A DNA stretch of 64,000 nt from Microdochium bolleyi (GCA_001566295.1 KQ964281.1:38715-102714); one strand, 5' to 3'; positions 11,397 through 22,958 are shown, numbered from the stretch's first letter. Numbers and translations: made by a program. The notes: generated from the sequence alone by a model not told the origin.

Positions 11397-13066
11397 TCCA
11401 TGAAGCTTCCACCAAAGACTCTTGACTCTATGCTGCACACAGGTAGCTTACTTCAGAAGATTTGGGACCGCGAGCATTTCCCCATGGAGATAACCTGCTT
11501 TGGGCATAATTTTCTGATTATGCTTCCCATTTTGGTAGCCGAATTTCTTGTGGTCCGGCTGGGAAGTTTTACGGGAAAGGTTGGGTTGCATTCAGTTAGA
11601 CGCAGACTTCAAGGAAGCTCGTGACGACGGTCTTCACACCGTACAGGACGGACATATTTCCAGATGCGGGTTTTGGTTACGTTTAAACAACAAAGCGGCA
11701 ATCTTGACAAAAGTCCGCGAGACGTCCATCGGGGATACTGTTCAGCCCTAGTCACCCTGCTATGCGATGGGCTAGAGTGAATGGCGTCAACAGACCCTCC
11801 CTCAACTAGCCATGAAGCATATTTGCACGGTTCAGCAAGAGATTGACCGCTCACTCATTCGTTGGTGAGACGGCGGGAGTCACGCTAGAATCCCTTGCCG
11901 TGAACTTCGCCCCGAGCCACGGTTGCTGCATCAGAAGGTTTTGCCGAGGCTGGAAGCAATAGAAACTCAAGCCCAGAGAACTCTTAGGCTGTAAGCCAAG
12001 GAGGCTCCTTAGTTTGGCTGTATGTCTCCCGTGGGAGCTGTGACCAGAGGCCACTAGTTGAACTAGCAAAAAAGCGGACATGTCTTTGGAAGGATATTGC
12101 GGGACTAGTCCAATGTCTAGGCTCCGATGGACTCCGGTTGTTCTGTAGGCCACTACATGAAGCTTCGAGGCCTAGGGAGTCATGACCGACCATAAGAATC
12201 ACAAGGGCAGAATGATTCATCTTGCGATCTGGGTCCCAAGAGCTGCCCTTGCGCATCAGGCCACGCCAATAGGTGAATCACGTCACGAAACTCTCTCGCT
12301 TGGCACCCTGCACACTCCTCGGGTACTCGCGTATTCGCAACACGACTATGAATGGCAGACTAACATTCAGCTTTCCACGCCGTCTTGTCTCATAATCATC
12401 GACTTGGAGATCTCTTCCCAAAGCCGTCGAGTCTCGACTTACACCTTGGACGGAAGCGGCATGCGACTGGGCTCGCTGACATGTGCACCCCTTCTGGTGT
12501 TGTCAAAGACGACAGACGACGGTTCGCCTAGACGGACCGATCGTGTAGGGTGATACTTGAGAAGAACAAGCCATCGTGCCAACCATCTCAGTGTCTTACG
12601 ATGGTAGGTTTCATCTCCACCGCACCTGAGGTGAAAGTGACAGGCTAACACAACTTCGGGGAGCCTCGGACCTCCGGCCATAGCCTCTACTGATGTTCCA
12701 AATCTTCAGACACCATTGGAGTACTTGGGGCTTCGAAGCTTGTTAGAAACACAGGCGCCATCTTAAAACTTGTAACGCCACGACAACCTAATCCGTTTTC
12801 CAGTCATGATCTGCGTACTGACAAGTCGGAGTCGTCTCTGTGGCAATCACTCAGAGTTGTCCGACGTTTCCGGAAAGCCATAGAATGTTAATGACCACGA
12901 GATCAGTGGCACATGGCTAGACTAAAGCATATCACTTGACTCGTCGGGAGACGGAATAGGTGCAAGGACTTGGACAAATTTTCTTATGCCATAGAGTGCA
13001 CCAAGAGACTAACAAGCCTCCGCAAGAGCTCTGTGCGAAGAGATCTATATGCTTGTCGCAACTACA

Positions 13067-13072
13067 TATAAA
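13067..13072 (+). promoter_or_regulatory. TATA-like box of the metalloprotease gene
   Basis: TATAAA 121 bp upstream of the chosen ATG at 13193, which supports starting the protein there and not at 13049, since 13049 would lie upstream of the box. Confidence 0.45.
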
Positions 13073-13192
13073 TGGCCCGACTTCACAAAGCATCAGCGTC
13101 GGAGGTCACATGCTGCTTCCAACAGGTCCACGCATACAAGCATCCCATCAGTCTACGCTATCTCTTTGAACTATCCCTTCCTCGCCTTCGGA

Positions 13193-14551
13193 ATGTGCAA
13201 CCACATCTGCAGCGTCACTCCCCCCTACCTACTTCAGGGAATCGCCAGCTCCATCCACAATGCACCTGAGATACGAGCCGCCGCGGAGAAGTGCCTGTTG
13301 CATCAACAACATCTGATGAGGGTCCGGTTCAGCGTCATCAGCACTCTCACCGATCCTCGCCCCGTTGGCAATGCCTCCGGCACAGCCCGTCCGCATCAGA
13401 TAGTACCCGAGCACTTGCTCGAGGGCATCGCGAACTCCGAAGCAAACCCTGCCGATGTCCGCGCTCGTGCAGCCCGGGACGCAGAACACGCGGGCCAACG
13501 CAGTCGGCGTTACCTGCTTCTGCAGCGGCAATCCCGCGAACAAGGCCTTGTCGGGGACGCTGACGCAATGACCAAGGGCGGCAGTCTGGTCCTTCGGAGG
13601 GCAGTCTACGACATGAATCACACTGCCGACGACACTACCTTGCCTGGTGCTCTTCTACGAGATGAGGGTAGCTCCGCAGTTGCCGACAAGGCAGCCAACG
13701 AAGTTTTTGACAATGTCAAGGTCGTCCTGGAGATGTACGAGGAGAAGTTCCAATGGAACTCGCTCGACAACCATGACATGCGCGTCATTTGTAGCGTGCA
13801 CTTTGGTGACCAGTACGAGAACGCCTACTGGGACCCGATGCGGCGCCAGATGGTCTTCGGTGATGGGGGTCACTTCCTGTACAACTTCACCACTGCGATC
13901 GACGTCATCGGCCACGAGCTGACGCACGCCGTGACCGAATACACGAGCCCACTCGAGTACTACGGTCAGAGCGGTGCCCTGAACGAGCACGTCTCCGATG
14001 TCTTCGGCGTCATGGCGAAGCAGTATCTCGAGCAGAAAACGGCTGCGGAAGCCGACTGGCTCATCGGCGAGAGCTGCCTCATGCCTGGTGTCAAGGGGGT
14101 CGCGCTCCGCAGCATGAAGGCACCGGGAACTGCGTACAATGACAAACAGTTTGTGAGCTTACACTAGTCCCCCGAAAGATTGTGTTTTGGTTTCTCTGCT
14201 CCATCAGGATGAAAAGCTGACGCGCTATGCTCCCTGAAACAGGGCAAGGATCCCCAGCCAGATCATTTCGACGGCTACGATGCGCACGACTACGCCGACA
14301 ACGGTGGCGTGCACAAGTATTCCGGCATCCCGAACAAGGCATTCTACCTGGCCGCAGTCGCGTTCGGCGGGTACTCCTGGGACAAGGCAGGGCTTATCTG
14401 GCGTGGAGCGATGACGTCTGGCAAGGTCACTCCCAACTGCACGTTTAGCAGTTTCGCCAGCATCACAATAGCAGTTGCCCAAGACAAGTTTGGCACCAAG
14501 GCGGCGCAGATCGTGACGGATGCGTGGACCAAGGTTGGAGTGCCTCTTTGA
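13193..14551 (+). CDS. thermolysin/protealysin-type (M4) metalloprotease, two exons
   Basis: Exons 13193..14152 and 14243..14551 (GTGAGC to AACAG, phase 0) encode 422 aa. It is a zinc endopeptidase. The HELTH motif gives His241, Glu242 and His245; the third zinc ligand Glu265 in GALNEHVSDVFG sits 20 residues later, the same spacing as thermolysin. The proton-donor region DNGGVHKYSGIPNKAFYL is in exon 2. There is no classical signal peptide; the N-terminus (MCNHICSVTPPYLLQGIA) matches the short propeptide of protealysin-like enzymes. A second propeptide-like segment, HQIVPEHLLEGIANSEANPA, follows about 60 residues later, before the mature domain begins near YDMNH. M4 enzymes are mainly bacterial, so ancient transfer is likely. 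Activity is predicted, since all key residues are intact. Confidence 0.92.
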
Positions 14552-15992
14552 TGATGATACGGGGGGTGTTCCTTGTCGGCATTTGGAGATCATTTTCCTG
14601 TTCTCGATTGTTTCGATTCATTTATGTTTCTGAGTTCTTCAGATTTCCCTGAAGTAGTTTCTTTTTGATTGTTTTGCGTTCCAAGCCATGGTTCACTCCT
14701 TTAACCATAGTCTCTCATTTTGCTCCTGGATGCCGCCAGTTCTTCCCACAATTGAGATCAGTCAACCGCACTTCTACCGCGACCGAAGGCACCAGATATA
14801 TCGGGACTGTGCGATGAAGGGCGTGCCAAATAAGTACAAGTCGAATTTCTCTTCCGCCGCTTGCCACTGTGTCGCGGTGTCGTGGCAGAACAGCGATTTC
14901 ACGCTCAGGCGGAGCATGATCTCGGCAATGCAAAGGGCATAGCGTCATGGACACAGGGCTATACCAAGAGATGGGACAGGCCTAGCGAGGCGCACTCATC
15001 ATGTGCCTCAAGTTTGTCGGTGTGCTCGCTCCCTACGCGAACCCGAGATTGAGTGCATGAGATTACCACAGCAAAGACCATGTAGGTGCATAAATACCCT
15101 TGCCTATAGGGTCCACCTCGACGGTTGCAGATCTTGAGTCGCTTCCTTCGAGGAGCCAATGCAAGTTGATCAGAAGTAACCGTCAAGCCGCCCAACGTAC
15201 AGGTAACGTCGATACGCGTGGTGTGATATCGCCAAGAACCGAGCAGGTAGTTGAGCACATTCACATCCCATTGAGATTCGCCGACAAACCCAACGGGGAG
15301 AACAATGACATCAGCAAAACCTCTAATGCCCCGCACAGGACAGGGACAAAACAAAAAGTTGCTAGCTGACATATGGAGTATTGCTGGACAGCCAGGGCAA
15401 ATGGCAGTGGCTGCTGTCACGAGACCCCCTCCCCCCAGGTAACATTCACCTCGGCCTGAGCCGGATCGTCACGTTTGGCATCGCTTGCGTTGCTTGCATA
15501 ATTTGATGAACAAAAACCTCGATTTCCCCCCAGCCACTGACGAACCAGCGAATCGGAGGTGACTGTCTCCAACACGTGTGGCGCTGGGGAAATGATCAAG
15601 TTTCCCCCGGCTCATGCGGGGTTTATGGCTGCGATCGGGGTTCGGAGTGGAGAATCGCACACTCTTTTGGCGTAGCCCCGGGCAGAAACAGCCCAAAAGC
15701 GAAGCTGGGGCCGAAGCAAGCGGGCAGGGGGGCTTGCTTGACGACCTGCTTGATCGGCCTGGCGTGGGGAGATGGGCCGCCACCAACGTTGAGCCCGTGG
15801 CGCGCTGGCTCCAACGGGGGCCCGAGGCTCCGGGAATTGCTCCGCGCCGCAAGGCGTCATCTCTAGAGGTGGTGACGATCCATTGTTTATATCGGTCCTC
15901 CTCCTTCGCCGTGGCTATTCTGTCTGGGGAGTCTCTTGTCTCTTCCACCCATCTTTCGACCTTTGCGTTTGTTGTGTGCTCAAGTCGTCAAG
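14552..15992. other. intergenic region with esterase promoter
   Basis: No gene is supported. Near the esterase, G-rich hexamers fitting the carbon-catabolite repressor consensus SYGGRG occur at about 15584, 15616 and 15704 (CTGGGG, GCGGGG, CTGGGG), and TTTATAT lies at about 15886, 105 bp before the ATG. CreA-type control is possible but such short sites are common by chance. Confidence 0.4.
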
Positions 15993-17701
15993 ATGCGTGG
16001 CCTCACACTTCTCTCGGCTGTCCTGGCAGGCCTGACAAGCTATGCTGTCGCCTCGCCCAGCTGTAGCACCAACCTGCTCGTGCATACCAGCGAGGGTAAG
16101 GTCCGCGGCGTGGTCCCCAACGGCTTTCCGGGCGTCCGGCACTTCTTGGGTATTCCCTACGCGAAGCCTCCTGTCGAGGACCTGCGATTCGCCCCTCCTC
16201 AGCCCGCTCAGCGCCGGACGGGCGTTCTCGATGCCTCCAAGTTTCCCCCGTCGTGCCCTCAGGTAAAAAAAACCATTGTTCCTGCAAAGTACCAAGGCAT
16301 TAACACATGATTCAGGTATTGGAGAATTGGAGAGCAAGTGTGTACATTCGCGACGTCAATGAGTTCAATTTGCAGGGTCTCAACCAGACGGGGGCCGTCA
16401 GCGAGGACTGCCTCACCCTGAGCGTTTACACGCCGTCCCGCCGCGACGCGCGCAACTTGCCGGTACTTATCTACATCTACGGCGGCTCCTTCACCTCGGG
16501 CGGCACCGACATCCCGTACCAGAAGGCGACGCAGTGGGTGCAGCGCAGCCAGGACCACGTTGTAGTCGTCTTCAACTACCGCGTCAGCTTCTTCGGCTTC
16601 CCCCCGTCCGCGGCCCTGCCCCTCGACGGGCACAACCTCGGCCTGCGCGACCAGCGCCTCGCCGTCGAGTGGGTGCACCGCAACATTGCCGGCTTCGGGG
16701 GCGACCCGGAGCGCATCGTGCTCTGGGGCCAGTCCGCGGGCGCCATGTCCGTCGCCTCGTACAGCTACGCGTACCCTAAGAACCCCATCGTCAAGGGCCT
16801 GATCCAGAACTCGGGCAGCGAGGGCGTGTTTGAGCTGCTTCACGCCACGGCGCCGGAGGCGTACAGCAACTTCACCTTTGTCGCCCAGAACGTCGGCTGC
16901 GGCGGGCTCGAGCCCCAGGCCGAGCTCGCGTGCATGCGCAAGGTGCCGTTCCGGGACATTGAGAACTTCCGGGGCAACTACAGCCGCAGCGGGACCCAGC
17001 CTGCGCTGTCCTTCCCGCCATTCTACGACAACGTTACCGTGTTTGAGAACTTCAAGCACCAGGCCGAGACCGTGGGCATTGCCAAGATTGTGAGTTGTCA
17101 TGACCCTAGAGAGGAGGAAGCACAAGGGAGGAGTCATGGCTAATGTTATCTGACTCGTAGCCCCTGATCCTCGGCACCAACACGGGCGACTGGCTCGGCC
17201 TCTGGGGCCCCAACGGTATCGACCAGGCCCAGGCCGACGCCCTCAAGCAGCGCATCTTCCTCTGCACAGCCCACCGTGCAGCCATGTGAGTCTTGCTCGC
17301 CCATGTTCTTCCTCCACGCCTGACCTCCTGAGCGACATACTGACAAGTCGACTCCCAGCAACCGCGCCAACCTCGACCTAACGACCTACCGGTACCTCTA
17401 TGCCGGTAACTTCAGCAATATCGCGCCCCGCCCCTGGCAGGGGGCCTACCACCAGAGCGAGATCCCGCTGCTCTTCGGCACGCACGCCAACTACCGTGGC
17501 AACTCGACGCAGCTCGAGTGGGAGACGAGCTTCGCGCTGCAGGACGCGTGGGTCGCATTCGCGCGTGACGGCGGAAAGGGGCTCGAGGCGACCGGGTGGC
17601 CGGTGTGGGACAACAGCACGGGCGCCGGCGTGGTGCGGCGGTTCGGCGACGAGGTCGCGGTCAAGACCGGGGCCGTTGATGCCTTGGAGAAGGGCTGTTA
17701 A
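15993..17701 (+). CDS. secreted type-B carboxylesterase/lipase, four exons
   Basis: Exons 15993..16262, 16316..17089, 17161..17285 and 17359..17701 encode 503 aa of the alpha/beta-hydrolase carboxylesterase family, which hydrolyses ester bonds of lipids or xenobiotics. A signal peptide is evident (MRGLTLLSAVLAGLTSYAVA). Next come the N-terminal GKVRGV and FLGIPYAKPP motifs, SEDCLTLSVYTP, the oxyanion-hole YGGSF, and the nucleophile elbow GQSAGAMSV with Ser230. His421 in AYHQSEIPLLFG is the catalytic base. At the acid position the sequence reads LGTNTGDWLGLW, so Asp358 probably replaces the more usual Glu. An upstream in-frame ATG at 15936 would bury the signal peptide, so 15993 is preferred. 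The gene converges on the next one with 186 bp between stop codons. Confidence 0.94.
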
Positions 17702-17887
17702 GGCCTATGTGGACGTGCTGGTGAGCTCCAAGGAGAGAATAGGTCATGACTGAAGTAGATTACTACCGACGAATGTGAATACTCATCTGATCCAGCCATC
17801 CACTTGTGCCGGCGAATTTGTCCAGGCTCACGTCATGTTCCGACTCCGAGATTGCCCCCTCCCCTCCCTCCCACAAGAGTATTAATT

Positions 17888-19888
17888 CTACAGCGGACCG
17901 ACGAACCCGTCAAACGAGTGGAGCAGCGTGACGCAGACATCATCCACGACCCCCGGAACGTCTAGCCAGGCATACGACATCAGGAAACAGCCCTGCTTCC
18001 CAAAGTTGCTGCCCCACGAGTTCTGCACGCGGAAGCACCCGAGCCCGTCCTCCCAGCCCACCGCGAGCACGGCGTGCCTGGCCAGCGCCGTCTCCGTCGT
18101 GGGACCAGGCACGGGGAATATGATGTCGTTGTCGTCCGTCCGGTTCCAGCAGCCGGCTGCGAAGCTCGCCGTCGAGCCGTAGAACGTGAAGCCGAAGACG
18201 ACGGGGTACCCGCCCGCGATGCACGTCTTCCAGGCCTTCTCGTCCTTGGGCGTAATCGTGTAGTGCGTCCGCTGGTGCACCGGCGCGAGCGGGAAGCACC
18301 CGGTCGGCGGCGGCGTCGCGGCGAGGCAGGCAGGGGCGAACTGCTGACCCGCGGTGGCGTTGTTGATGATGTTGTTGCTGCTGCTGCTGCTGTTCTGGGC
18401 CGCTGTCGCGAGGGTGTACTTGTACGGCCAAGTGTCCTCTGGCACGATCCCGAGCCCCTCCATCAGCCGGACCGTGTCGAGGACAGTGGCGCCCGAGTCG
18501 GCCGTGAGCACCTGCGTCGGCGGCGAGTTTACGAGGCTGGTGTAGTAGTCCGCGTCGGGTGCAGAGGCCGCGAGCCCGAACCGCGCCGTGTAGTAAAGGT
18601 ACATGCGCGACGGCACGAAGTCGGGCTTGCCCATGCCCGCGATGAGGTAGCGGTACGCGGCGGCGACTGCGTTGGCGGCGGACGACCCGATGACGCCTTG
18701 GTCGAACACGAACTGCGGGTTCAGCATGCTGTAGCTCGGTTGGGCTATCTTTGGGTTGGTGGTGAGGTTCGTCTGCCGCGACATGTCGAGCCTACGGTCG
18801 AAGCCGCTCGCCGGCGCGGAAACAAACCCCGTACCCACGGGTGAGCCCTGTGTGCTGCAGTTCGTAGGCGCCGCGGCCTCCGGGTCCGTGGCCGAGGCCA
18901 CGGCTGTGCGGCTCCAGTACATTGGCGGCGAGTATGTCCCCTTGTCGGTCCAGACGGTGTAGACGTAGCCGTTCGCCCAGCATAGCGCGGCCGGGTTATA
19001 GCATCTCCAGGGGCTGTCGCCGCCGAGCGAGTACGGCGACGACGTGTAGCACCCGTCGCCGAACTTGTATGCGCACAGCAGGCTGCTCTCGCCGTTGTGC
19101 TTCTTGAAGCTGATCCACGAGTTGGCCCCGTCGGGCGTCGTCATGGCGCTCACCGCCGTGCTACCGGACTCGTCGAGGTCGTCAGTGCGATTCCAGACAG
19201 GAGGGTCCGCGGTCATGTCGAGCGTCGTCTCCAGCACGCCGCCGCCGCTCGTGTTGGCGAGCAGGAGCGCGACCACGATGCCGCCGGGCCGCACGGTCAG
19301 GGCCGGCGCCGCGGTGGTAGACTCGCCGACCTCGGTGTTGGCGGAAAATTGGCTCGCTGGCAGGGCCGGGGGTCCCTTCTGGAGGAGATCCAGGAGGCCC
19401 GGGAGAGAGTATGTCCAGATCAGCGCGTTGTCGGAGGTCCTGTGGCCGATGATATGGAGGACGTTGTTGGCCACGACAGCCACCACATCTGTCTCCCACG
19501 TCGCGCTCCACTGGCCGATCCAGCTGAACGAGTCGCCGTTATAGAAGAATAGCCCAAGGCCGCCGCCGTTGCCCGAGTCGAACGGCACCAGGGCGAAGAG
19601 GGTGTTGTTGAAGACAACCAGGCACGATCCGTATGTTTGATGCGCTGTGATCTCGGGGAAGTTGACAATCTTGCGCTCGTCCCAGCCGTCGTCGGTCAGG
19701 TTTCGAGCTGTGTAGCTGAACGACGGAGGCGGAGGCCCATACGGCGGGATGGTAGCCCACGCGATGAATAACCTGCCGTTGTACTCGCACATGGCGGGCC
19801 TATAGAAAGACCCCATTGGGAACTGCGTGTCCAGCGGGTCTTGTTGGTACAGCAGCGTGGAAGGTGTCCATTCTGTTGGGATGGCCAT
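17888..19888 (-). CDS. propeller-like protein fused to a papain-fold (C1) domain with Cys-to-Ser active site
   Basis: A single exon of 666 aa with no signal peptide. The first 380 or so residues show spaced blade-like strands such as RPAMCEYNGRLFIAWAT and YNPAALCWANGYVYTVWTD, like a lectin or sialidase-type beta-propeller. From about residue 385 the papain order of motifs appears: NPQFVFDQGVIGSSAANAVA, a cluster of Cys residues, ARHAVLAVGWEDG with His605, and QNSWGSNFGKQG with Asn623. In active C1 peptidases the first motif is GSCW; here it reads GSSA, so Ser403 stands where the nucleophilic Cys belongs. His and Asn are kept. It is therefore either a pseudo-protease that binds peptides or a serine variant like the SERA proteins of Plasmodium. 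The propeller plus C1 fusion suggests carbohydrate or glycan recognition. Function unknown. Confidence 0.85.
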   Translation of the reverse strand: MAIPTEWTPSTLLYQQDPLDTQFPMGSFYRPAMCEYNGRLFIAWATIPPYGPPPPSFSYTARNLTDDGWDERKIVNFPEITAHQTYGSCLVVFNNTLFALVPFDSGNGGGLGLFFYNGDSFSWIGQWSATWETDVVAVVANNVLHIIGHRTSDNALIWTYSLPGLLDLLQKGPPALPASQFSANTEVGESTTAAPALTVRPGGIVVALLLANTSGGGVLETTLDMTADPPVWNRTDDLDESGSTAVSAMTTPDGANSWISFKKHNGESSLLCAYKFGDGCYTSSPYSLGGDSPWRCYNPAALCWANGYVYTVWTDKGTYSPPMYWSRTAVASATDPEAAAPTNCSTQGSPVGTGFVSAPASGFDRRLDMSRQTNLTTNPKIAQPSYSMLNPQFVFDQGVIGSSAANAVAAAYRYLIAGMGKPDFVPSRMYLYYTARFGLAASAPDADYYTSLVNSPPTQVLTADSGATVLDTVRLMEGLGIVPEDTWPYKYTLATAAQNSSSSSNNIINNATAGQQFAPACLAATPPPTGCFPLAPVHQRTHYTITPKDEKAWKTCIAGGYPVVFGFTFYGSTASFAAGCWNRTDDNDIIFPVPGPTTETALARHAVLAVGWEDGLGCFRVQNSWGSNFGKQGCFLMSYAWLDVPGVVDDVCVTLLHSFDGFVGPL

Positions 19889-20798
19889 TGTCTTTGAGCG
19901 AGTCCCGGCCGATGTCTAGAAGTGAATCGTTATGTGTACTTGGGATGTGCAGAGTCTGTAATCTTGTTGTCGCCCGATGTGTTTGTACATCAGCACGAAT
20001 GCTCTTTATTTATCCTGGAGCAGTAGTACAGCATGTGGGTTCCTCAATGGTATGATTGCGATCCTCCTCGCTATGAGTACCCCATTGGATGGTCTAGACC
20101 TGTCGGTGGCTGGCTGGAACGCCTTAATCAGCTGGAAAACTGACCGCAAAGTGGCCTCATCAGGCTGGCCAGTGGCGCTGTTGATGCTCGATAGAGCCAT
20201 GCACATTCCAATAAGTGAGCACAGCTGACAGCCGCTAGCCGCTAGCCCTCAGCTTGAGCATGCACACGCCAATAACCACGTCGGGCTTGGTCAAGACCCG
20301 GCGGTCAAGCGGGCCGTTCCACTACGCTTCGGCCCGCCACATTGTTCAGCATTCGTCTGACATGTGCAGAGGCCCCCGGAGCTGCAGCCGGTCAGACAGT
20401 TACGCGGTCTGGAAGATACCCGGTGTGCAACCCCCGACGTACGGGAACGGTGTAGACAGGGTCCTCGTGCCCAGGCGTGTAGCATTGTGCTTGGACCCTG
20501 CTCCTGCTTCGCTTCAGGCTACAAAAGTGACAATGGCCTCTCGGTCGTCCACCGTGCGCAGTTTATAGTGCTGCTTCTGATTTCACGGCAAGCCTATCGT
20601 GATGTCCTCCGACTGCATTCCGTACTACAGACCAATGGTCAATATTTGTGCTTTAGTGTCTGAAACCAGTGCGACTATGACAAAACCTTCATATTACATC
20701 TTATTCACATAAAATGCACTAAATGTTTCTGGCGAGCAGAAGATCAATTATCGACAGCTATATTGCTCAGGTCCTCCCCCACTTCGTACAGGTCTAAT
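19889..20798. other. intergenic region
   Basis: It holds the promoter of the papain-fold gene (ATAAATAAAG on the minus strand near 20005..20014, about 120 bp upstream) and the 3' region of the next minus-strand gene. A short direct repeat of GCCGCTAGCC is present near 20231..20248. No gene is seen. Confidence 0.5.
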
Positions 20799-22863
20799 CT
20801 AACAAGTGTACTCCATGTTGAGCTCGACCCTCGGCGTGCCCTTGAAGTCGCCGGGCACTGCGTAGCTGATGTTGTAGATCCAGTGGTCCCGCAGCGTGGA
20901 GCCGTAGACGACATCCTGCTTGACGAGGCCCGGGGCGCTGACGTTGACGTTGAGGCAGGGGAGCTTCTCGAGGCCCGTGACGACGTTCTTGTTGCCGAGC
21001 GTCCACGAGGGGGGGATGCCGGTGAGCGCGAACGTGAAGATGTTGGTGCCGGCCTGCGTGGTGTTGGGGTACGACACGACCAGCCTCTTCTCGGTGGCCT
21101 CGGCGACGAGCGTCGACGCAGACGGGTACAGCGAGAAGAAGCCCATGTACGGGTACGGCTTGTGGCTGGGGTCGGCCGCCCACTGCACGATGCCCGGCAC
21201 GTACTGGTTGCCGCGGTTCTTGGTCTCGGTGACGGTCTGCGCACCGATCATGAGCGGGGCCGAGAGCCACGAGGTCGCGAACCGGGGCGAGGCGTCGGCG
21301 TCGAGCGTCTCATAGAGCGTCTTGTTGATGAACCGGCTGCCGCTCCACTTGCCCTGCTTGGCAGTGATAGCCGCAGCGGCAGACTTGGAGATTGTCGATG
21401 CGACAACGTCCGAGACCAGCGCAAAGGCGGGGCCCTGGGCGATATCGTACAGCAGGTCCCCTTCGCCCAGGGGGGGCTGGCCGAACACGCCGCGGCCGTA
21501 GACACCCCAGATCGCCATGGAGAGGATCTGTGAGTGCGTAGTGGCGTCACGGCTGTACGCACGATCGTAAGGGCCGACCATGTTGCCGAGATAGGGGTTG
21601 TAGTGAGCCGCGATGTCGTCCCAGAGCTTGGACAGGATGATCTTGGCGTTGCCCGTCATAGGCAGATCCTTGGGTCCGTAGGCCATGTTGGCGGCGAGCG
21701 CCCAGATGTCGATGCCGTAGTAGTTGGGCGCGTTGTACTCGCCCAGCACGTTCTGTCCGTCGCGCTCAAAGAGCTTCAGAAGGGCGGTGCCCTGCTGGGT
21801 TGCAAAGGCTGTCAGGGTTGCGTTATTGCGGCGCTTCCCGATCCAGCCCGTCGTCAGGGCACGCATGAGCTCAATGTTGGAGTATCCAAGACTATCCCGT
21901 ATGCTGTCAGTCTCCATTTCGTGGATGACTCCCTTAAAGGAGAGAACGTAGGGGTTCAGAGGCAAAGGGGAGGGGGGGGGGGGGGGGGAGAAGAACTCAC
22001 ATGAGGTTGTCGTCCTTGGGGAACGTGCCATTGCGGCGCATGCCACCGACAGCAGCAGCCAAGAGGGCATCCTCTACGCGTGTCACGAGCGCCTTGGGGA
22101 GCTTATTCTCGAACTCTTCCACAACCTGGATGAGCTGGGTTCTACATATTGGGAATCCCTGTCAGCACTTGAGACCCAAACTCTATTGTGAGGAACAGAG
22201 TTAAGGTTGATCGGACGGATACTTACCCAACGAATTCACGCCAGTTGGGGTCGTAGCTGTTGTAGATCGAGGGAGCGTACAGGGGTCCGTTGGGTGTCGG
22301 GTCCGGCTCGTCGGGAGCCAATTTGAACGTCCCGTACCACGGAGACGTGTAGTTGCTGTTCATCTGGTTCGCGAGGCTGTGGAGAGAAGCTGTCAGCTGG
22401 AAATCCTGCAAAGGAATCGCGTGGTGTCTTGTCTTGTGTCGGCGGGCCAGCAAAGAGCCCCCTCCAAAAAGAAAAAAAGGAAAAAGAAAAGGACAAAAAG
22501 AAGAGTCTCACATGTTCTCAATTGCCGCAATGGCACTCTCGACATCGCCCTTCTTGCCCCGGTGCAGCAGACCGGGCAGGTACCACGCCGTGAAGCGGAC
22601 GGACCACTGCCCATTGTCCTGGTACCAGATGTAGTTGTAGGACGAGTCGTAGCGCGAGTCCGACACGGACATGGAGTAGTCGAGCAGGCTCTGGGCATCT
22701 GTGGTCGCGCGCAATGTCAGCAAGCGCTCTTTCTTCACAACAGCACCAGGTGGGACCAAAACTTACTCTTGCCGAGCTGCTTGGTGCCGCGCTGAGCAAG
22801 GCTGGCTGCAGAGGCCGCCGAGCCCAGGGTCAGGACCGATACGAACGAGGTGAGGAGGCCCAT
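20799..22863 (-). CDS. secreted glycosidase-like protein (probably six-hairpin fold), five exons
   Basis: Minus-strand exons 22863..22767, 22698..22512, 22376..22227, 22141..22001 and 21903..20799 join in phase to 559 aa. A signal peptide is present (MGLLTSFVSVLTLGSAASAA). The middle is helical with many aromatic residues (IWYQDNGQWSVRFTAWYLPG, NYYGIDIWALAANMAYGPK, GNMVGPYDRAYSRDATTHS), as in the (alpha/alpha)6-barrel enzymes. The last 130 residues look like a beta-sandwich ending in Cys. I cannot name the family: a six-hairpin glycosidase or lyase is my best reading, from the fold pattern only. The intron at 22000..21904 contains a run of 17 C on the coding strand. It diverges from the sugar transporter at 23737, which supports a role in releasing or processing an extracellular sugar. 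Confidence 0.85.
21972..21988 (+). repeat. poly-G run inside an intron
   Basis: Seventeen consecutive G on the plus strand, thus poly-C in the polypyrimidine part of the last intron of the glycosidase-like gene. Such runs are unstable and could affect splicing or be a sequencing-length uncertainty. Confidence 0.8.
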
Positions 22864-22952
22864 TGTCGCAAAGCTTGGATGTCGAGATGTCGGATTGCGT
22901 CAATCTGTCGGGAGGAGAGCTGGGGAGAAAAACATGTTTCATTGCTGGGGAC

Positions 22953-22958
22953 TATATA
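22953..22958 (-). promoter_or_regulatory. TATA-like box of glycosidase-like gene
   Basis: TATATA about 90 bp upstream of the ATG at 22863, read on the minus strand. Confidence 0.4.

Larger units (their letters stand above)
11264..13192. other. intergenic region between divergent genes
   Basis: Besides the two core promoters at its ends, nothing coding is supported. Frames of 90-120 codons occur on both strands but overlap each other and lack codon bias. Confidence 0.5.

Noticed and set aside
16259..17137. 292-codon antisense frame opposite the carboxylesterase
   Set aside because: Shadow of a gene with clear catalytic motifs on the other strand; it runs across real introns.
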